A stretch of DNA of 64,000 bases from Gracilaria gracilis (GCA_030374805.1 JARGSG010000209.1:248001-312000), one strand, 5' to 3'; positions 21,734 through 32,501 are shown, numbered from the stretch's first letter. Notes: generated by a model not told the origin, from the letters alone. Made by a program: numbers and translations.

Positions 21734-22723
21734 ATGTCGAACGGGTACGTCGAGGACGAGGAGCTAGTGGCTCTGCTTCACCGGACGGAGGTACCAGAGA
21801 CGCCACCGGGAAGGATTGAGGAGGGTGGGGACAAGGTTTGCGTGGGGGAGAAGGAGGGAAGTGGGGATGGAGATAGAGGTGGGGATGGAGATGGTGGTGG
21901 GGATGGAGATGGAGGTGGGGGTGGAGGGGGTGGAGGGAGTGGGGAACCGGAGAGGAGGTTTGCGGCGGAGATAGAGGAGCGGTTGAGGAGGCTTGGAGGG
22001 GATCTGAAGGAGCATTTGGACGACTGGCTTTCTGAGATGGTTGGTGATATGGGAGGGGTGGTGCTGAGTGTGTCGGAGATTGGGGTGCCAATGGAATTGA
22101 TTTCGACGATTCGGAAAAGGATGAAGTTGGCTGGAATGGGGAGTGGAAGGCATGTGAGTGGGATGGTAGAGTGCGTTGGCAGGGAGCTGGTGACGCTGAG
22201 AAGGGAGAATATGGGGCTGAGGGGACGTGTGGAGGTGTTGGAGGCGCAAATGGGACAGGTGGAAAAGGCGTGCCAATTGTTGTTGCAGGTGAAGGAACTG
22301 GTGAGGGAAGGAGGCGTTGGGAGGGAGGCGGGAAGAGAGAAAGGGTCACCGGTGACCCCTGGCTCTCGTGGTGGACGTGGGTGTGTGAGGGGAAGTAGCG
22401 GAGAAGGGGATGGCGGGGAGGTTGGGGGAAGTCGGCTGAGGAAAAGACGAAAGGGTGGGGTGATGTTGGACGAGGATGGGGAGGTGTGTGTGCCGCGGCA
22501 GCTGCCGGGTGGAGCGCCACTAGTTGGGTTTGGTAGTGCGGCGGCGGCTGTTCGAACGGCGGAGTGCATACTGGAGGAGCAGGAGCAGAACAGGCTGCGA
22601 GGGGTTGGAAGCCGGTTTGGGGGTAGGAGGGTGTACGAGAATGGGGAGAGTGTTCCGTTGGAGTTCTTCAACTTGACATTTAGGGAAACTGAGACTCAGG
22701 ATCCGAATACAGGGTTGGAATAA
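21734..22723 (+). CDS. Transposon coiled-coil protein next to right end (TnpA-like position)
   Basis: The start at 21734 (MSNGYVEDEELVALLHRTEV) is chosen because the broken copy at 13480 begins at the same codon; an upstream open extension from 21449 looks like leader. 329 residues: acidic start, a Gly/Asp-rich low-complexity tract at about 50-80, an amphipathic coiled-coil region (ERRFAAEIEERLRRLGGDL; RRENMGLRGRVEVLEAQM), a basic RLRKRRKGG patch and a conserved tail (VGFGSAAAAVRTAECILEEQ; PLEFFNLTFRETETQ). No known domain. It ends about 270 bp from the element's right terminus. In CACTA elements a second protein (TnpA) binds subterminal repeats; the basic patch and position fit, but this is inference. 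Confidence 0.55.
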   Translation: MSNGYVEDEELVALLHRTEVPETPPGRIEEGGDKVCVGEKEGSGDGDRGGDGDGGGDGDGGGGGGGGGSGEPERRFAAEIEERLRRLGGDLKEHLDDWLSEMVGDMGGVVLSVSEIGVPMELISTIRKRMKLAGMGSGRHVSGMVECVGRELVTLRRENMGLRGRVEVLEAQMGQVEKACQLLLQVKELVREGGVGREAGREKGSPVTPGSRGGRGCVRGSSGEGDGGEVGGSRLRKRRKGGVMLDEDGEVCVPRQLPGGAPLVGFGSAAAAVRTAECILEEQEQNRLRGVGSRFGGRRVYENGESVPLEFFNLTFRETETQDPNTGLE

Positions 22724-22857
22724 GCGAGCGCTGGTGGTGGGTTCGTATTTTTTTTGAGTGTTTTTGACGAGTGTGGGGAATGTAAAGTTACGAGCGGTGG
22801 CAGAAGAACTGCAAACTAGCCTTCAACTCCAGTAGGTGAAGTTTGAACTGCACTGAA

Positions 22858-22992
22858 CGGAAACATTATTTCCAAAATAAAATTTTTTGCCTTCCCAACT
22901 AGCGCAAACTGCAAAAATGCTAGTTTTTTCGGACTTTTATTTTCACAACTAGCGATCTAGCATACTAAACTAGCATTCCGAGAACACCGACG
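22858..22992 (-). mobile_element. CACTA/Plavaka-like transposon right terminus
   Basis: On the complementary strand the end reads CGTCGGTGTTCTCGGAATGC, the inverted match to the left ends at 4136 and 7635. Subterminal ACTAGC/GCTAGT motifs occur at about 22898, 22918, 22949 and 22970. No clear short target duplication is shared with either left end, which suggests the ends belong to different copies or have been rearranged. Confidence 0.7.
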
Positions 22993-22999
22993 CACTGGC

Positions 23000-24349
23000 C
23001 CAATCAACTCGGTCGACTACGTCGAGGAGCGCACGAACTTCTTTGGCATTATTCTCATCTCCAAGAGGGACACGCAACGAGAGGTCTCGTGTGCACGCAC
23101 GAATGCGAGGCGGAATATACCACAGTCGTTACTGGTCATATACTTCCGATAGGACATAAGCCGCGGTGCGGATTTCCCACTCGGTGAGCACAACGGACCA
23201 CAATCCGAAATACGGATCCTCGATGAGGCATGAGCCCAGATAGGAGATGACCGGGGGCAGCTCGACGTAGCACCCGCGACACACCTCCAGCGAGGACTAC
23301 CATGTGGGAATTGGAACATAACGGCCCAGCCGGTGATTTTGCCGGATTCGATTGATCTCCGTGTTCCGATACGGGACAAGAAACCCGAATCGGGAACGAG
23401 CACGACGCTCATTGCGGATGAAGTTCTGTAGCCACCGCGAACGGGACTCCCGGCAAAGATACCTGAACTCCGCACGGAGGATTGGATGAATCCAACACAC
23501 CGCCTCCTGTCGTACGACGGGACGTTCTCTCCAGGAGTAAGTCTCAATCACCTCCAAGCGGGTGTAGTACGAAATCTCGCCTTGTATACGGTACAATCGG
23601 AGGTCGGAGCTGATGGAATCAGGAACTGGGAACTCAAAGTTCGCCCGGCCCTGCCGCGCATACCCCAAACGAACCAACGCCGCCTGAGCGGAAGCCAGCG
23701 ATTTGCCGGGATGCCGCAGAACTGCGTGAGGAGGAAGGGCTACCCGTCGACGCCAATCCCACGAAGTGGTGACTATCGCCGGAAGATCTCCAGAGAGGCG
23801 ATCAGTAACGTCAGCATAAGATGCGATGAGCTCCGCGTTGAAAACGGCTGTAGGATGAAACCAAGGAGCAGTCCGTAAGAGATGCGCGTGTACGCGAGGT
23901 CTATGTCCGAATAACGCGTCGTAAGAAGGCCACAGCACTTCATGCATGATGTGGCCATGAGGCTGCTGCCTCAGGGAGAGAAGGTGCCCGCCACTGGCGT
24001 TGTTGCTCTAGGACGCCCCAGAAGCATTACCGCTTTGCGGAAGAGGCACGGAACGAAATCCGGAGAAGTATCCCGAGTTCGGAGGTTGACCGTTCATCGC
24101 GCGAAGCACTCGAGGGACAACAGGAAGGTTGGTAGGATGACCGCGAAAGCGAGAAGCAGACTGTTGGGAACAGGAATGGTCGTCGCTGGAGCGAGGTTTG
24201 CACTGTCGAGTGGTAGTGACTTGGTCTTCGCGAGGCAAGGGGGAATCCGAAGACTCCGGGGATGCGCTTTTATGCCCATCGTTGGGAGTTCTACCCGCAA
24301 TCGCGACGGCGCGGCTTACTCTTAAGGAGGAGAATATGAAGGACAACAC
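23000..24349 (-). other. Unknown open frames beside an LTR-like repeat
   Basis: Two minus-strand frames (24349-24008, 113 codons; 23947-23297, 216 codons) lie in series. The second is rich in Arg and aromatic residues (LGYARQGRANFEFPVPDSIS; FRYLCRESRSRWLQNFIRNE). Weaker coding-like text continues to about 23020. I recognise no domain. They end beside an LTR-like repeat that reads on the plus strand, so they may be an antisense frame near the 3' end of an LTR retroelement, or a gag-type gene of a minus-strand element. Confidence 0.35.
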
Positions 24350-24439
24350 TCCTTGGAGGAAATTTGAGGTACTTACTTTATTCCCGCATCATGCGTTAGT
24401 AGATATATATGAGCTACACCGCTATTGGCATGTCGCCTC

Positions 24440-25010
24440 GCTGAGGTAATTTCCACAGATGTACACGTGAATTGCACGGCTCGAGGCGCCGATTAGCGGG
24501 TGTGACAAGCCCATTTATAACACGGATATGCCGGAGGCAATGCATCCAGCATTGCTGTATTTACTTAGATATTTTATAGATTATTTTGCCCGGCGCACCC
24601 ACTGTCAGTGGTGCGCCGAACTCAGTACTTAGAGGGTTGGGCCCTGCTCCCCCAAGTAAATTACCCCTTGCCAAGCAAGGGCTTCTGGCTCCAACTAGCA
24701 AGCCTTCGCGGACTGTTCACCTCCAAGTGGAGTGACGACCGTGTTGGTCTGGTATGGTTACCCACCCTTGTGGCGCTCAGAGTATAACCCCTATTCGTGT
24801 GTCTCGTTCCGACCTTTTGTCGTATATTCGCCCCTGTATTGGGTTTGCATTATTCTTTCTCTTTCCCACTCTGGTGGTTCTCTTTCTTCCCTTTCCTGGG
24901 TTTGCCTTTTTGCCCTGTTCTTAGTGGCCCGTTTCCGACACCTTGTCATTGCCGTGCTACTCTCTTTCGAGGACTCATCTCGTGACCGTGTGAACACGTG
25001 GATCTCTATC
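24440..25010 (+). mobile_element. LTR-like repeat
   Basis: Non-coding block with an AT-rich TATA-like stretch (about 24511 and 24570), a GC-rich palindrome at about 24594-24621 (CGGCGCAC...GTGCGCCG), then a T-rich, TTTCCC/TTTGCC-rich tail like the LTR-like block at 3.3-4.0 kb. Boundaries are approximate. It appears to truncate the Ty3/gypsy fragment on its right. Confidence 0.4.
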
Positions 25011-25012
25011 GA

Positions 25013-25952
25013 CTACTGCCTAGTATCAACACTCCGACGCTTGTCGTAACGGTTTGACCTCGGATTTGTACCCGGCTTAGCTGCGCTATTCCCGGAGTGC
25101 TCCGTTCGCTGTGGTACTCTATCGAAGGGAAGATTCCGAACGTTTTCGTGAGATTGTGCTTTTCCCGCCAAAGACGTTGCTCCACAATAAGAGGAAGGCT
25201 TTGAAGAGCGTTTCTTTTCAAAAGTCTGTACAACATAGGAGAGGAGGGCTTTGTGAATTCTCTGCTGTACCATTGCTTCGATATCATTGCGGGAAATCTC
25301 TGATGAAGCCTGTTTAGTGGCCGATGAAAGAGAATGCAAGACGGAAACAGCATCATCCAGATGAAGGACGACGCGAGGAGCAGATGGCTCAGCAATTTCC
25401 TTACTATTCGCAGGCTTACTGTCCCCTTTTCGCTGAGGAAATCTCTGTGTACACATACCGGTGAGGTGTGGGGTCCGCCTGGTAGAGGGAGCGCGCGAGG
25501 GCTCAACCTAAAGTGGAAAAACACACAACCAATATGGTAGTAGGGCACCTGAAACCCGCAGGGGCAAACGGCGGGGCAACAAGTCTAGACCGTGTAGGTG
25601 TACGGTAGTAAACGTCGACGCGCGGTAAAACCTGAATAGTAATAGAGTAGCAAGTGACCAAGATGGTATAGTTGCAGCCCTAGTGGTGCCTGACTTTACA
25701 ATACCCGAGGGGGAAGGCGAGGTGCACCACAATGTATACAAGGTGCACCGACGCCGATCTATCATGCGGGCATGACGTCATCAGCTGCGCCCATGACCTA
25801 CTGTCATGGGCCAGCAATGTTAAGCTAAATTAAATTAGAAAATAGAAATTGTAAAATATAAAATAGAGAATACCCATTGGGTGAAGTGCATCCAGCAAGG
25901 CGCACAAGTAGGCCCACGTGGCACCAACCCACTGAGGTTTCATTGTACTACA
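25013..25952 (-). mobile_element. Ty3/gypsy LTR with start of internal region, fragment
   Basis: 25952 to about 25447 is a roughly 506-bp LTR (TGTAGTACAATG start) matching the 5' LTR at 55226-55733 in opposite orientation. The promoter-distal two thirds are nearly identical by eye; the first 170 bp differ more. Beyond it a 147-codon frame (25456-25013) may be the start of a gag gene. The element is cut off at about 25.01 kb by the neighbouring LTR-like repeat. It is a broken fossil, fairly young judging by the LTR match. Confidence 0.7.
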
Positions 25953-25962
25953 ATCTCAAAAG

Positions 25963-26436
25963 TTAGATAGCGAGGGAATGGGAACGTTCCTTTACTTCTC
26001 GGCGGTGTTCTTCAAACTTCGTCTGCAGCCCCTTCAAAGTTTCAGGCATCTTCACGGGGTCCAGAGTTTTCCCAAGTAGATCCGAGATCTCTCGAATCTT
26101 GTTGATGGCAGCGAAGGAAACAAGACCATCATCTATAGCAGTCTGTTCATGATCTGCTAGAGACAGAACTTGTTCGAGGAGCTGAAGTATAGCATTGTGA
26201 AGAGTATTTCTAGAAAACCTGGCGTTACTAATAAGACTAATCCCCAAACCTTCACCAATATGACTTAGCGATTCCCATATAGCATGATGAGGATGCTGAG
26301 AGGCCAAGAAATGGAAGTATTCGACGAATGAAACGCCGTACTCGTTTCTATTTCTACGACAACTTGATACCTTGTTGAAAGACAACATGAGGCGATTTAT
26401 TATCGAAATTGGTGGATCAACTGCAAATAAGTCCAC
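25963..26436 (-). CDS. Hypothetical helical protein or terminal exon
   Basis: A 157-codon frame ends 11 bp from the Ty3/gypsy LTR. The text is leucine-rich and helical (HNAILQLLEQVLSLADHEQ; LKGLQTKFEEHRREVKERSH). The frame opens at a GTG shortly after a stop, and TTTGCAG just inside it could be a splice acceptor, so this may be the last exon of a gene whose other parts are not seen. The first internal ATG is MLSFNKVSS. No family recognised. Confidence 0.3.
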   Translation of the reverse strand: MDLFAVDPPISIINRLMLSFNKVSSCRRNRNEYGVSFVEYFHFLASQHPHHAIWESLSHIGEGLGISLISNARFSRNTLHNAILQLLEQVLSLADHEQTAIDDGLVSFAAINKIREISDLLGKTLDPVKMPETLKGLQTKFEEHRREVKERSHSLAI

Positions 26437-27214
26437 GATTTACTGAACTGCATCAGGTTGATCTTCCTGGAGGAATTCAATTCTTATTATGGCTTCAACT
26501 TCTTACACGATAGTTCTTTGAACAGGCAGTAAGTTGTGCGCAATCAGAAAGAGCCCAAGAATAGTAGAAATAGTCTTTTAACGATTTTTGTTGTCTTTTT
26601 ACAGCAGAAATTTGAATGGTGTCGAACCACACCGAAGTATTACAACGCCATCACAAAAAGTTCTTGGTGGCATGAAATGAAGATATATTGTAAGAGTTAG
26701 ACATTTGGGACGCTTTTGGCTCTGGGTCTATAACCGGCGTAGAAGGCGGAATGTCACACTTGTCCTACAGGCGTGCGCAGAGGAGTCGTGGCGCCGCTGT
26801 CGCTCTCACTGCAAAAGAAGAGGAAAGAAGTGTGTGCCCTCCGTCTGGTCTCTCCCGGTCGTCCCGCAGAGAGCCAGGCGGCGCCGTTTTATTATCAGCT
26901 CTCGACCACTGCGAGCTCCGGGCCGCAGGAGCTGCGCGAGCTGCGCGAGGAAATCTACGCCTCGCGTGAGCAGCGCACGCTCTGCGCGTGGTCATCTGAC
27001 AGCAAGCCCACAGAGCTGCAGCAACGAATGTGGAACCTCGAAGGTAGTAAAGATACTGTAATTGGGGAACACATCCGCCAACCAATGGGCCAAGCGTACA
27101 CGTAAAGCTTACGAGCCCACGACGGTAGATAGCAGTGTGACGATCAGAGCCTGATCATCAGACAGGTCATTTCGACGGTTGTTGTTCGGATCTCAAACCA
27201 ATAGCAAATTGCTA
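26437..27214. other. No gene recognised
   Basis: Overlapping short frames in three phases at 26705-27105. One (26773-27105) has an SGPQELRELREEIYASREQR stretch, but nothing supports a gene. Confidence 0.35.
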
Positions 27215-27238
27215 CAGTAAACCCTTGGTAGAGAGATA

Positions 27239-29419
27239 ACCCTCACACAGGCTCAATTTGGCGAAGGGCTCAATTTGGCACAGCAAAATTCCGTACAGGT
27301 CCACCTTTACTGTCCACTCCCTGTTGCCAAATGAGCTCCCAGATCTCCAACCTCACCTCGGCTCTACCTCCTGAGGATATCCCCAAGCGACAAAGTTCTT
27401 AGCTCCCACAATGCCGCTCTCGATGAGACGTCAGACCACAAAACTTAAGGCTGACCAGACTCGACGAGAGGACCTCCAGACACGCCGCCTAAAAGCCGCA
27501 GAGCTTATTAGAGATCATCACACTGTGGCAAACGTCGCAACCGCTACGCTCATGAGCAAACGGACAGTCTACAGAATCAAAAAAGCCATCCAGGAAGCTC
27601 AGCATGGAGCACTAAACAGACTTCTTACCCCGACAGAGCACTATCCGGGCCGCAAGCCGGTATTGTCCCGTGTAGAAGAACAAATGATAGTAGATAAAGC
27701 CATCTTTGCCTCAGAGCGAGTGTTTACGATGGGAGAACAGGAAATGCGCGCCATGATGGCACAGGTTTCCAACGATGGCCGTAAACCGTATGCCAACATC
27801 TTGCCGACAACTTACGCCCTGCGTTCATTTCGCGCTCGTAACCGCGAATTGACCATGCGTAAGACCGAGAACATTGTAACAAAGCGCATAGCAGCTCAAA
27901 ATCCCGAACATATCCAAACCCTGATAGATGTCATTGACAAGATGAGGCCAGAGATGCCAGAACTATTTACAACCCCCTGAAGATATGGAATTTAGACGAA
28001 ACAGCAATTAATGCCTCTTATGGACGCCGTTATCGCGGGTTCAACGCCGCCAATCGACGTAACGGGGGGCTTCGAATGAAAATGAAAGATAGTGGAAAGC
28101 ATCTCACTTCAATTATCATAAATTGTGCCGCCGGACACATTGCTCCCATGTTTCTCATTGCCCAAGGAAAGAATCCCGTGAAGCAGTGGAAGAATCCGAC
28201 TCCTCCCCATGTCACATCAAAGCTTCCAAATGATTATAAGTAGCTCGGTGAGGAAACTTGGTTTCCGAAAGGAACAAAGCTAAAATGCAGTGCAAGGGGA
28301 TCGATTACAAAGGAGCTTTTGACCGAGGTGATATTCCATTTCAACACATTCGCACGCCAATTCGTGCCACAGGACGAAAAAAAATTACTCTACGTGGACG
28401 GACACAGTTCCAGAAAAGGTGTAGAATGGCTTGACGCGGCTTCAAAATATAACATTGAGGTTATCCAACTTCCGGCGAACACATCACACATCTTGCAGCC
28501 CTGTGACGATCGAATCAACAAAGTGTTTAACGAGAACGTTAGAAACGCGCTTGATGTCTTTTTGTATCATGGAGCTTACCTTAATGCCAATATTGCTGTC
28601 AAAATGAAACTTGCCGCAGCTGCCTTCAGGACCTTGAATGCAGGGCTTGCCGTGAAAAGCTTTCTGAACTGCGGATTGTTTCCCTTGGATTATGAGAAGA
28701 TTAGGAGTTTTGGGAAGTCACCACAGCCTGATCCAGAGCCGAGTAATAGTGTCAGTTTGCCAAAGAATGGCAGTGCTCGGGTCGCGGACCACGAAATTGC
28801 GACACAGGTCCGAAGGGTGGCTCGTGATGTCACAAACTCCACCGACCTTTTGCGGCAAATTGAAAGCATACTACAGCAGAATCCTTCTACAAACTGCGTT
28901 ATATGGCGCCCGGAGCCAGTTATCACATCCACAAAAGGTAAGGCGGGGACGAATCCAGGTGGGGCTCCGGCGCTGTGGTTAACAGAAGGAATAGTGCCGT
29001 CTGGGTCAAGCAGAGTTTGTCAGGGGTAACGAGGAGTCTGCTGCTGCTGTGAATAGTACCAATGAGAAAGAGAATCAAGGTCAGCATGCAAGGAATGACA
29101 GCTTGAGTGTGTCGAAATCGCTTCTTGGTATAGATTTTGACGACGTACCGATTGCAAGGTGGAGGTTGTTAGGAAAACGACCAAGAACCGCTCCTCATGG
29201 CTCTATAGAGCGCAACGAAGCCGCATCTGCTTTGCTCTCGATACATCACTATCGTTAGCAGTGTCAGAGAATCGCGACGTCCATGTGCCAATTTGAGCCC
29301 TCCGCGACGGCTTGCGAATGACGCCAGTAAAAAGGGGCACAGAATCTTTGCTTTAAACGGCGGTTTTCGCGTGTTTTGCGCCACACAATACCTGTCCCAA
29401 ATTGAGCCTGTGTGAGGGT
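27239..29419 (+). mobile_element. Pogo-type DNA transposon (inner, nested)
   Basis: Perfect 23-bp inverted ends (ACCCTCACACAGGCTCAATT...) at 27239-27261 and 29397-29419, flanked by TA at 27237-27238 and 29420-29421. GGCTCAATTTGGC is repeated just inside the left end. At 2,181 bp it matches the size of the element at 38.8 kb. It sits 24 bp inside the left end of the outer Tigger element, so it is the younger insertion. Confidence 0.85.
27411..29029 (+). pseudogene. Pogo-type DDE transposase, lightly broken (inner element)
   Basis: N-terminal helix-turn-helix-like part (VANVATATLMSKRTVYRIKK) in a frame from 27411. After a frame shift near 27,975 the catalytic part follows: first Asp in WNLDETAINASYGRRYRG, second in KKLLYVDGHSSR, and the third region in LPANTSHILQPCDDRINKVF. 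This is the D-D-D/E layout of the DDE_1 superfamily. One frameshift and one TAG (28241) interrupt it; otherwise it reads cleanly to 29029, so inactivation looks recent. Transposase cuts the TIR ends and inserts at TA. Confidence 0.75.
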
Positions 29420-29815
29420 TACCGCGTAAGATGGATATCCATGCTACAAGGACACGAAGTTGATCCATTAACACAGAAACCTCTTTTCTGAAGCGTATGC
29501 ACAGATTCGATAGGATACGGATATTGGGATTCGATGCCCAAATCAGAAAAAGCAAATGACTCAAGCGCCTTCATTTTTATGATACCTCTCCATCTTGATA
29601 TAGTGATACCAATGAAAATGAAACATGAAATATGCAGCGGCCGTCAACAACTGCTTTCCAAACCGCAACAACCTCCACCTCCAAACCAGACGCCCGACTA
29701 CATTACGTCACAGCGTTTTCATCTAGAGTAAGCCTTCCAAACCAGCGTACTGCAGTACGAAAAGACATCCGTCCCTTTTGTTGTCTCTGCTCTCCCTACA
29801 ACCTTAAAGTCAACA

Positions 29816-31416
29816 ATGGGCACTAGAATTGCTCTTACAAACAAGCAAAAAGAGCTTGTTCGAAACAAACATCGCCGTAGACAGCGCGAATGCCTTCCTA
29901 CTGACCAAAAATCAATGGCTGTTTGGACCAAAGCAAAATTCAAAGTGCCGAAGCCTCCCGGACAATCTACTATGTCCCGCATACTCAACAATTCCGCTTC
30001 TGACTCTGCAGCCCCAGACCGCTACCGAATACGCCAGGGAGCGTATCCTCAATTTGAAAAAGGACTATTTGACTGGGTAATGACCCAGTTTTCTGAACGT
30101 AGAGCAATTAACGGACCGATCATCATAGAGTCTGCGCGGCGAATGATGGTTGTGATGAATGAAAAACTTAACGAAGACAAAATGATTAAGCATACTCTGA
30201 GTAACGGTTGGCTCTATAACTTCCAGAAACGCCATGGATTTCGTTGCCTGAAATCATATGGGGAAAGTAAAGACGCAGATGACGACGCCATTGAAGCCAA
30301 TATTGCTTTGCTTAGAATGAAGGTTTCTCAGTATAAGCCAGAAGATTGTTGTAATGCAGATGAATTTGGATTATTTTATCGAATGGCACCAGACAGGACG
30401 ATTGCTGTCGAGCGTTTGCAAGGTCGTAAGAAGGAAAAGGTGAGACTAACATTTTTAGCTTGCGATAATGCCGACGGTTCTGATCGTGTTCCGTTTTCGA
30501 TAATTGGAAAGTCGCGACGTCCCAGATGTTTTAAGAAAAGTCTGGAGACGAAATAGGGTTCGATTATCACTGGAACGCCAAAGCCTGGATGACTGAGAGC
30601 ATTTTTGTGTCGTGGCTTGCACGGTTTTCTGAACGTATTACTTTGCTTTCGACAACGAAGAAGGTTTTGCTACTTCTCGATAATGCTAGTGTGCATGGCA
30701 GTGCGGAGGTTTTTCCAATCTTTTCGAATGTAGAGTTGTGTTTTCTCCCTCCTAACACCACTTCAAAAATCCAGCCTATGGACGCCGGTATAATTGCTTG
30801 CCTGAAGAAGAGATAAAGACGATATCTATACGAAAGGGATTTAGATCAAATGGACATACAGCTCAAAGATGTTTATAAAATTGATCAACTCTCCGCGATG
30901 AAGAAGGTGAAAGAAATATGGGAACAAGATATTTCTAACACTGTACATTGGAATTGTTGGATTCATACCGGTCTATTGGAAGGTGTGAGGATAAGAGACA
31001 GTACTGAAAATGAAGAGCAAGAGCAAACTGAGGAACTGACCTCTTTTGTTCGACAACTAGTGCCTGAACGTTTGTTCAATCGTATTTCTATTGACGATTT
31101 GCTTAATGTTCAAGAGGAAAATGAAGAATGTACAAGTGCCAGGACTATTGAAAATATTATAAACTGCACAGTGGAAGACATGGAAGTTAATGATGAGGAC
31201 TGCGCAGAGCAAGACAAAGATTCTACGTTACTGGAAGAGCTGTCTGTGGACGACAAACTAGGATACATAGCCGTAGTCGTTTTAATTTTAGAAGATGAGG
31301 GTCAATGCGAACGTTCTGTTCTGTCTGTGTTGAGAAAGACTCAACGCTCACTCCGAAGGCAGCGCATTGGAAGTATGACCCAGTCCCGTATAACCAACTT
31401 TTTTGACGCCCAATAG
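29816..31416 (+). pseudogene. Tigger/CENP-B-like transposase, lightly broken (outer element)
   Basis: CENP-B-type DNA-binding part (LTNKQKELVRNKHRRRQREC; LSNGWLYNFQKRHGFRCLKS), then first Asp in CCNADEFGLFYRMAPDRT, second in KVLLLLDNASVHGSAE and the PNTTSKIQPMDAGIIACLKK block that is diagnostic of Tigger/jerky transposases. One frameshift (between about 30545 and 30590) and one TAA (about 30814) interrupt it. An acidic tail ends MTQSRITNFFDAQ, a SITNFF-type C-terminus common in Tigger proteins. About 530 codons in total, the usual family length. Confidence 0.8.
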
Positions 31417-31718
31417 ACTAGGGGATGAGATCATTCCATTTCATGAGCCCAAATAGAGGTCCCTTGTTTTATTCTTCCCCACGCTATAAAGATATAGGGC
31501 TTGTCCACGCTCCACATCCATTTATCAAGGGTTTACTGTATTAGCAATCATCAACTTCATTATTATGTCAACTCGGGCGCCTGCCAGGAGGCGCCGCGTG
31601 CTTCCATGAGCATCCAATCAGCACAACAATCACACAACCTACCTCCAGTCTCACGACCATCGCGCATTCGGATCAACAGTCCTAGCCACGTCGGAGCTGA
31701 ACGTTACCTCAATTCGCG

Positions 31719-32501
31719 ATGAGCAACTCTGCATCCAAAGCAGATGCCAAATTGAACAACGCCAAATCGTTGTATCTCGAAGGAATCCGCGATGGCAAGG
31801 CGCGATACGCTGTTGAGAAATACACCGGTGATCGCTACACACAGCATTCAACCGGCGTTCGCGACGGAGTGGAGGGCTTTGTACAGTTTTTCGAGTCATT
31901 CCTCAAGCGCAATCCGCATCGCGATATCCAGATCATTCGAGGATGGCAAGATGGAAACCATGTCTTCGTCCACGCTTACCAAGATATCAACAACGGCGAG
32001 TCAAAGTGGGTCACTTCCGATTTCTTCGACACTGACGACAATGACAAAATCATAGAACATTGGGACATCATCGAGGCGTACACACCCTCCCCACCGTCTG
32101 GGCACACTGTGCTCGATGGATCCACTGAGATTGTTGACCTTGACAAGACCAAATCGAACAAGCAGATCATTCGTGATATTATCACTCACATCCTCGTCAG
32201 TGGTGGTGATCCGCAACGTGTCGACGAATTCATTGCTCAGCCAAACGCACGAGTACCTGATGGCCTTGCTTCTTTCCGTGCGCGCGCTACCAGCCCTGAC
32301 AGGAAACTGCTCTACCAAGAAATCGTGCTGTGCGTGGGACAAGGAAACTTTGTGTCTACATTGTGCAAGGCTACGCTCGATGATAAGCCGTACGCGCAGT
32401 GTGATATTTTCAGGCTTGAGAATGGCAAAGTCGTCGAACACTGGGATAACGCAGAGCCTATCGGCCCCAAATCTGAATGGGTCAACTCCGGCAAGTTTTA
32501 G
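31719..32501 (+). CDS. SnoaL-like protein with two NTF2-fold domains
   Basis: 260 residues, single exon, from the ATG at 31719. Two tandem SnoaL-like (NTF2 fold) units: residues about 15-125 (YTGDRYTQHSTGVRDGVEGF ... HAYQDINNGE, IIEHWDIIEAYT) and about 145-255 (QIIRDIITHILVSGGDPQRV ... CDIFRLENGKVVEHWDNAEP). The repeated VEHWD/IEHWD ending marks the duplicate. Relatives are annotated as predicted SnoaL-like aldol-condensation enzymes or polyketide-cyclase-like proteins of small-molecule metabolism; the substrate is unknown. No signal peptide, so probably cytosolic. It starts 180 bp after the Tigger element's end, so its promoter may have been altered by that insertion. Confidence 0.8.
   Translation: MSNSASKADAKLNNAKSLYLEGIRDGKARYAVEKYTGDRYTQHSTGVRDGVEGFVQFFESFLKRNPHRDIQIIRGWQDGNHVFVHAYQDINNGESKWVTSDFFDTDDNDKIIEHWDIIEAYTPSPPSGHTVLDGSTEIVDLDKTKSNKQIIRDIITHILVSGGDPQRVDEFIAQPNARVPDGLASFRARATSPDRKLLYQEIVLCVGQGNFVSTLCKATLDDKPYAQCDIFRLENGKVVEHWDNAEPIGPKSEWVNSGKF

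Larger units (their letters stand above)
27215..31538 (+). mobile_element. Tigger/pogo-type DNA transposon (outer), split by a nested insertion
   Basis: CAGTAAACCCTTG at 27215-27227 and its inverse CAAGGGTTTACTG at 31526-31538 are the ends, each flanked by a TA duplication (27213-27214; 31539-31540). This matches Tc1/mariner-pogo target use and the CAGTNNACCCTTG-type ends of Tigger elements. Without the nested element (27239-29419 plus its TA) it would be about 2.14 kb. The transposase gene follows at 29816. Confidence 0.8.

Noticed and set aside
21723-22671. Long Pro/Ser/His-rich minus-strand frames
   Set aside because: They are shadows of the G-rich plus-strand coiled-coil gene; the plus frame is the one conserved between the two copies.
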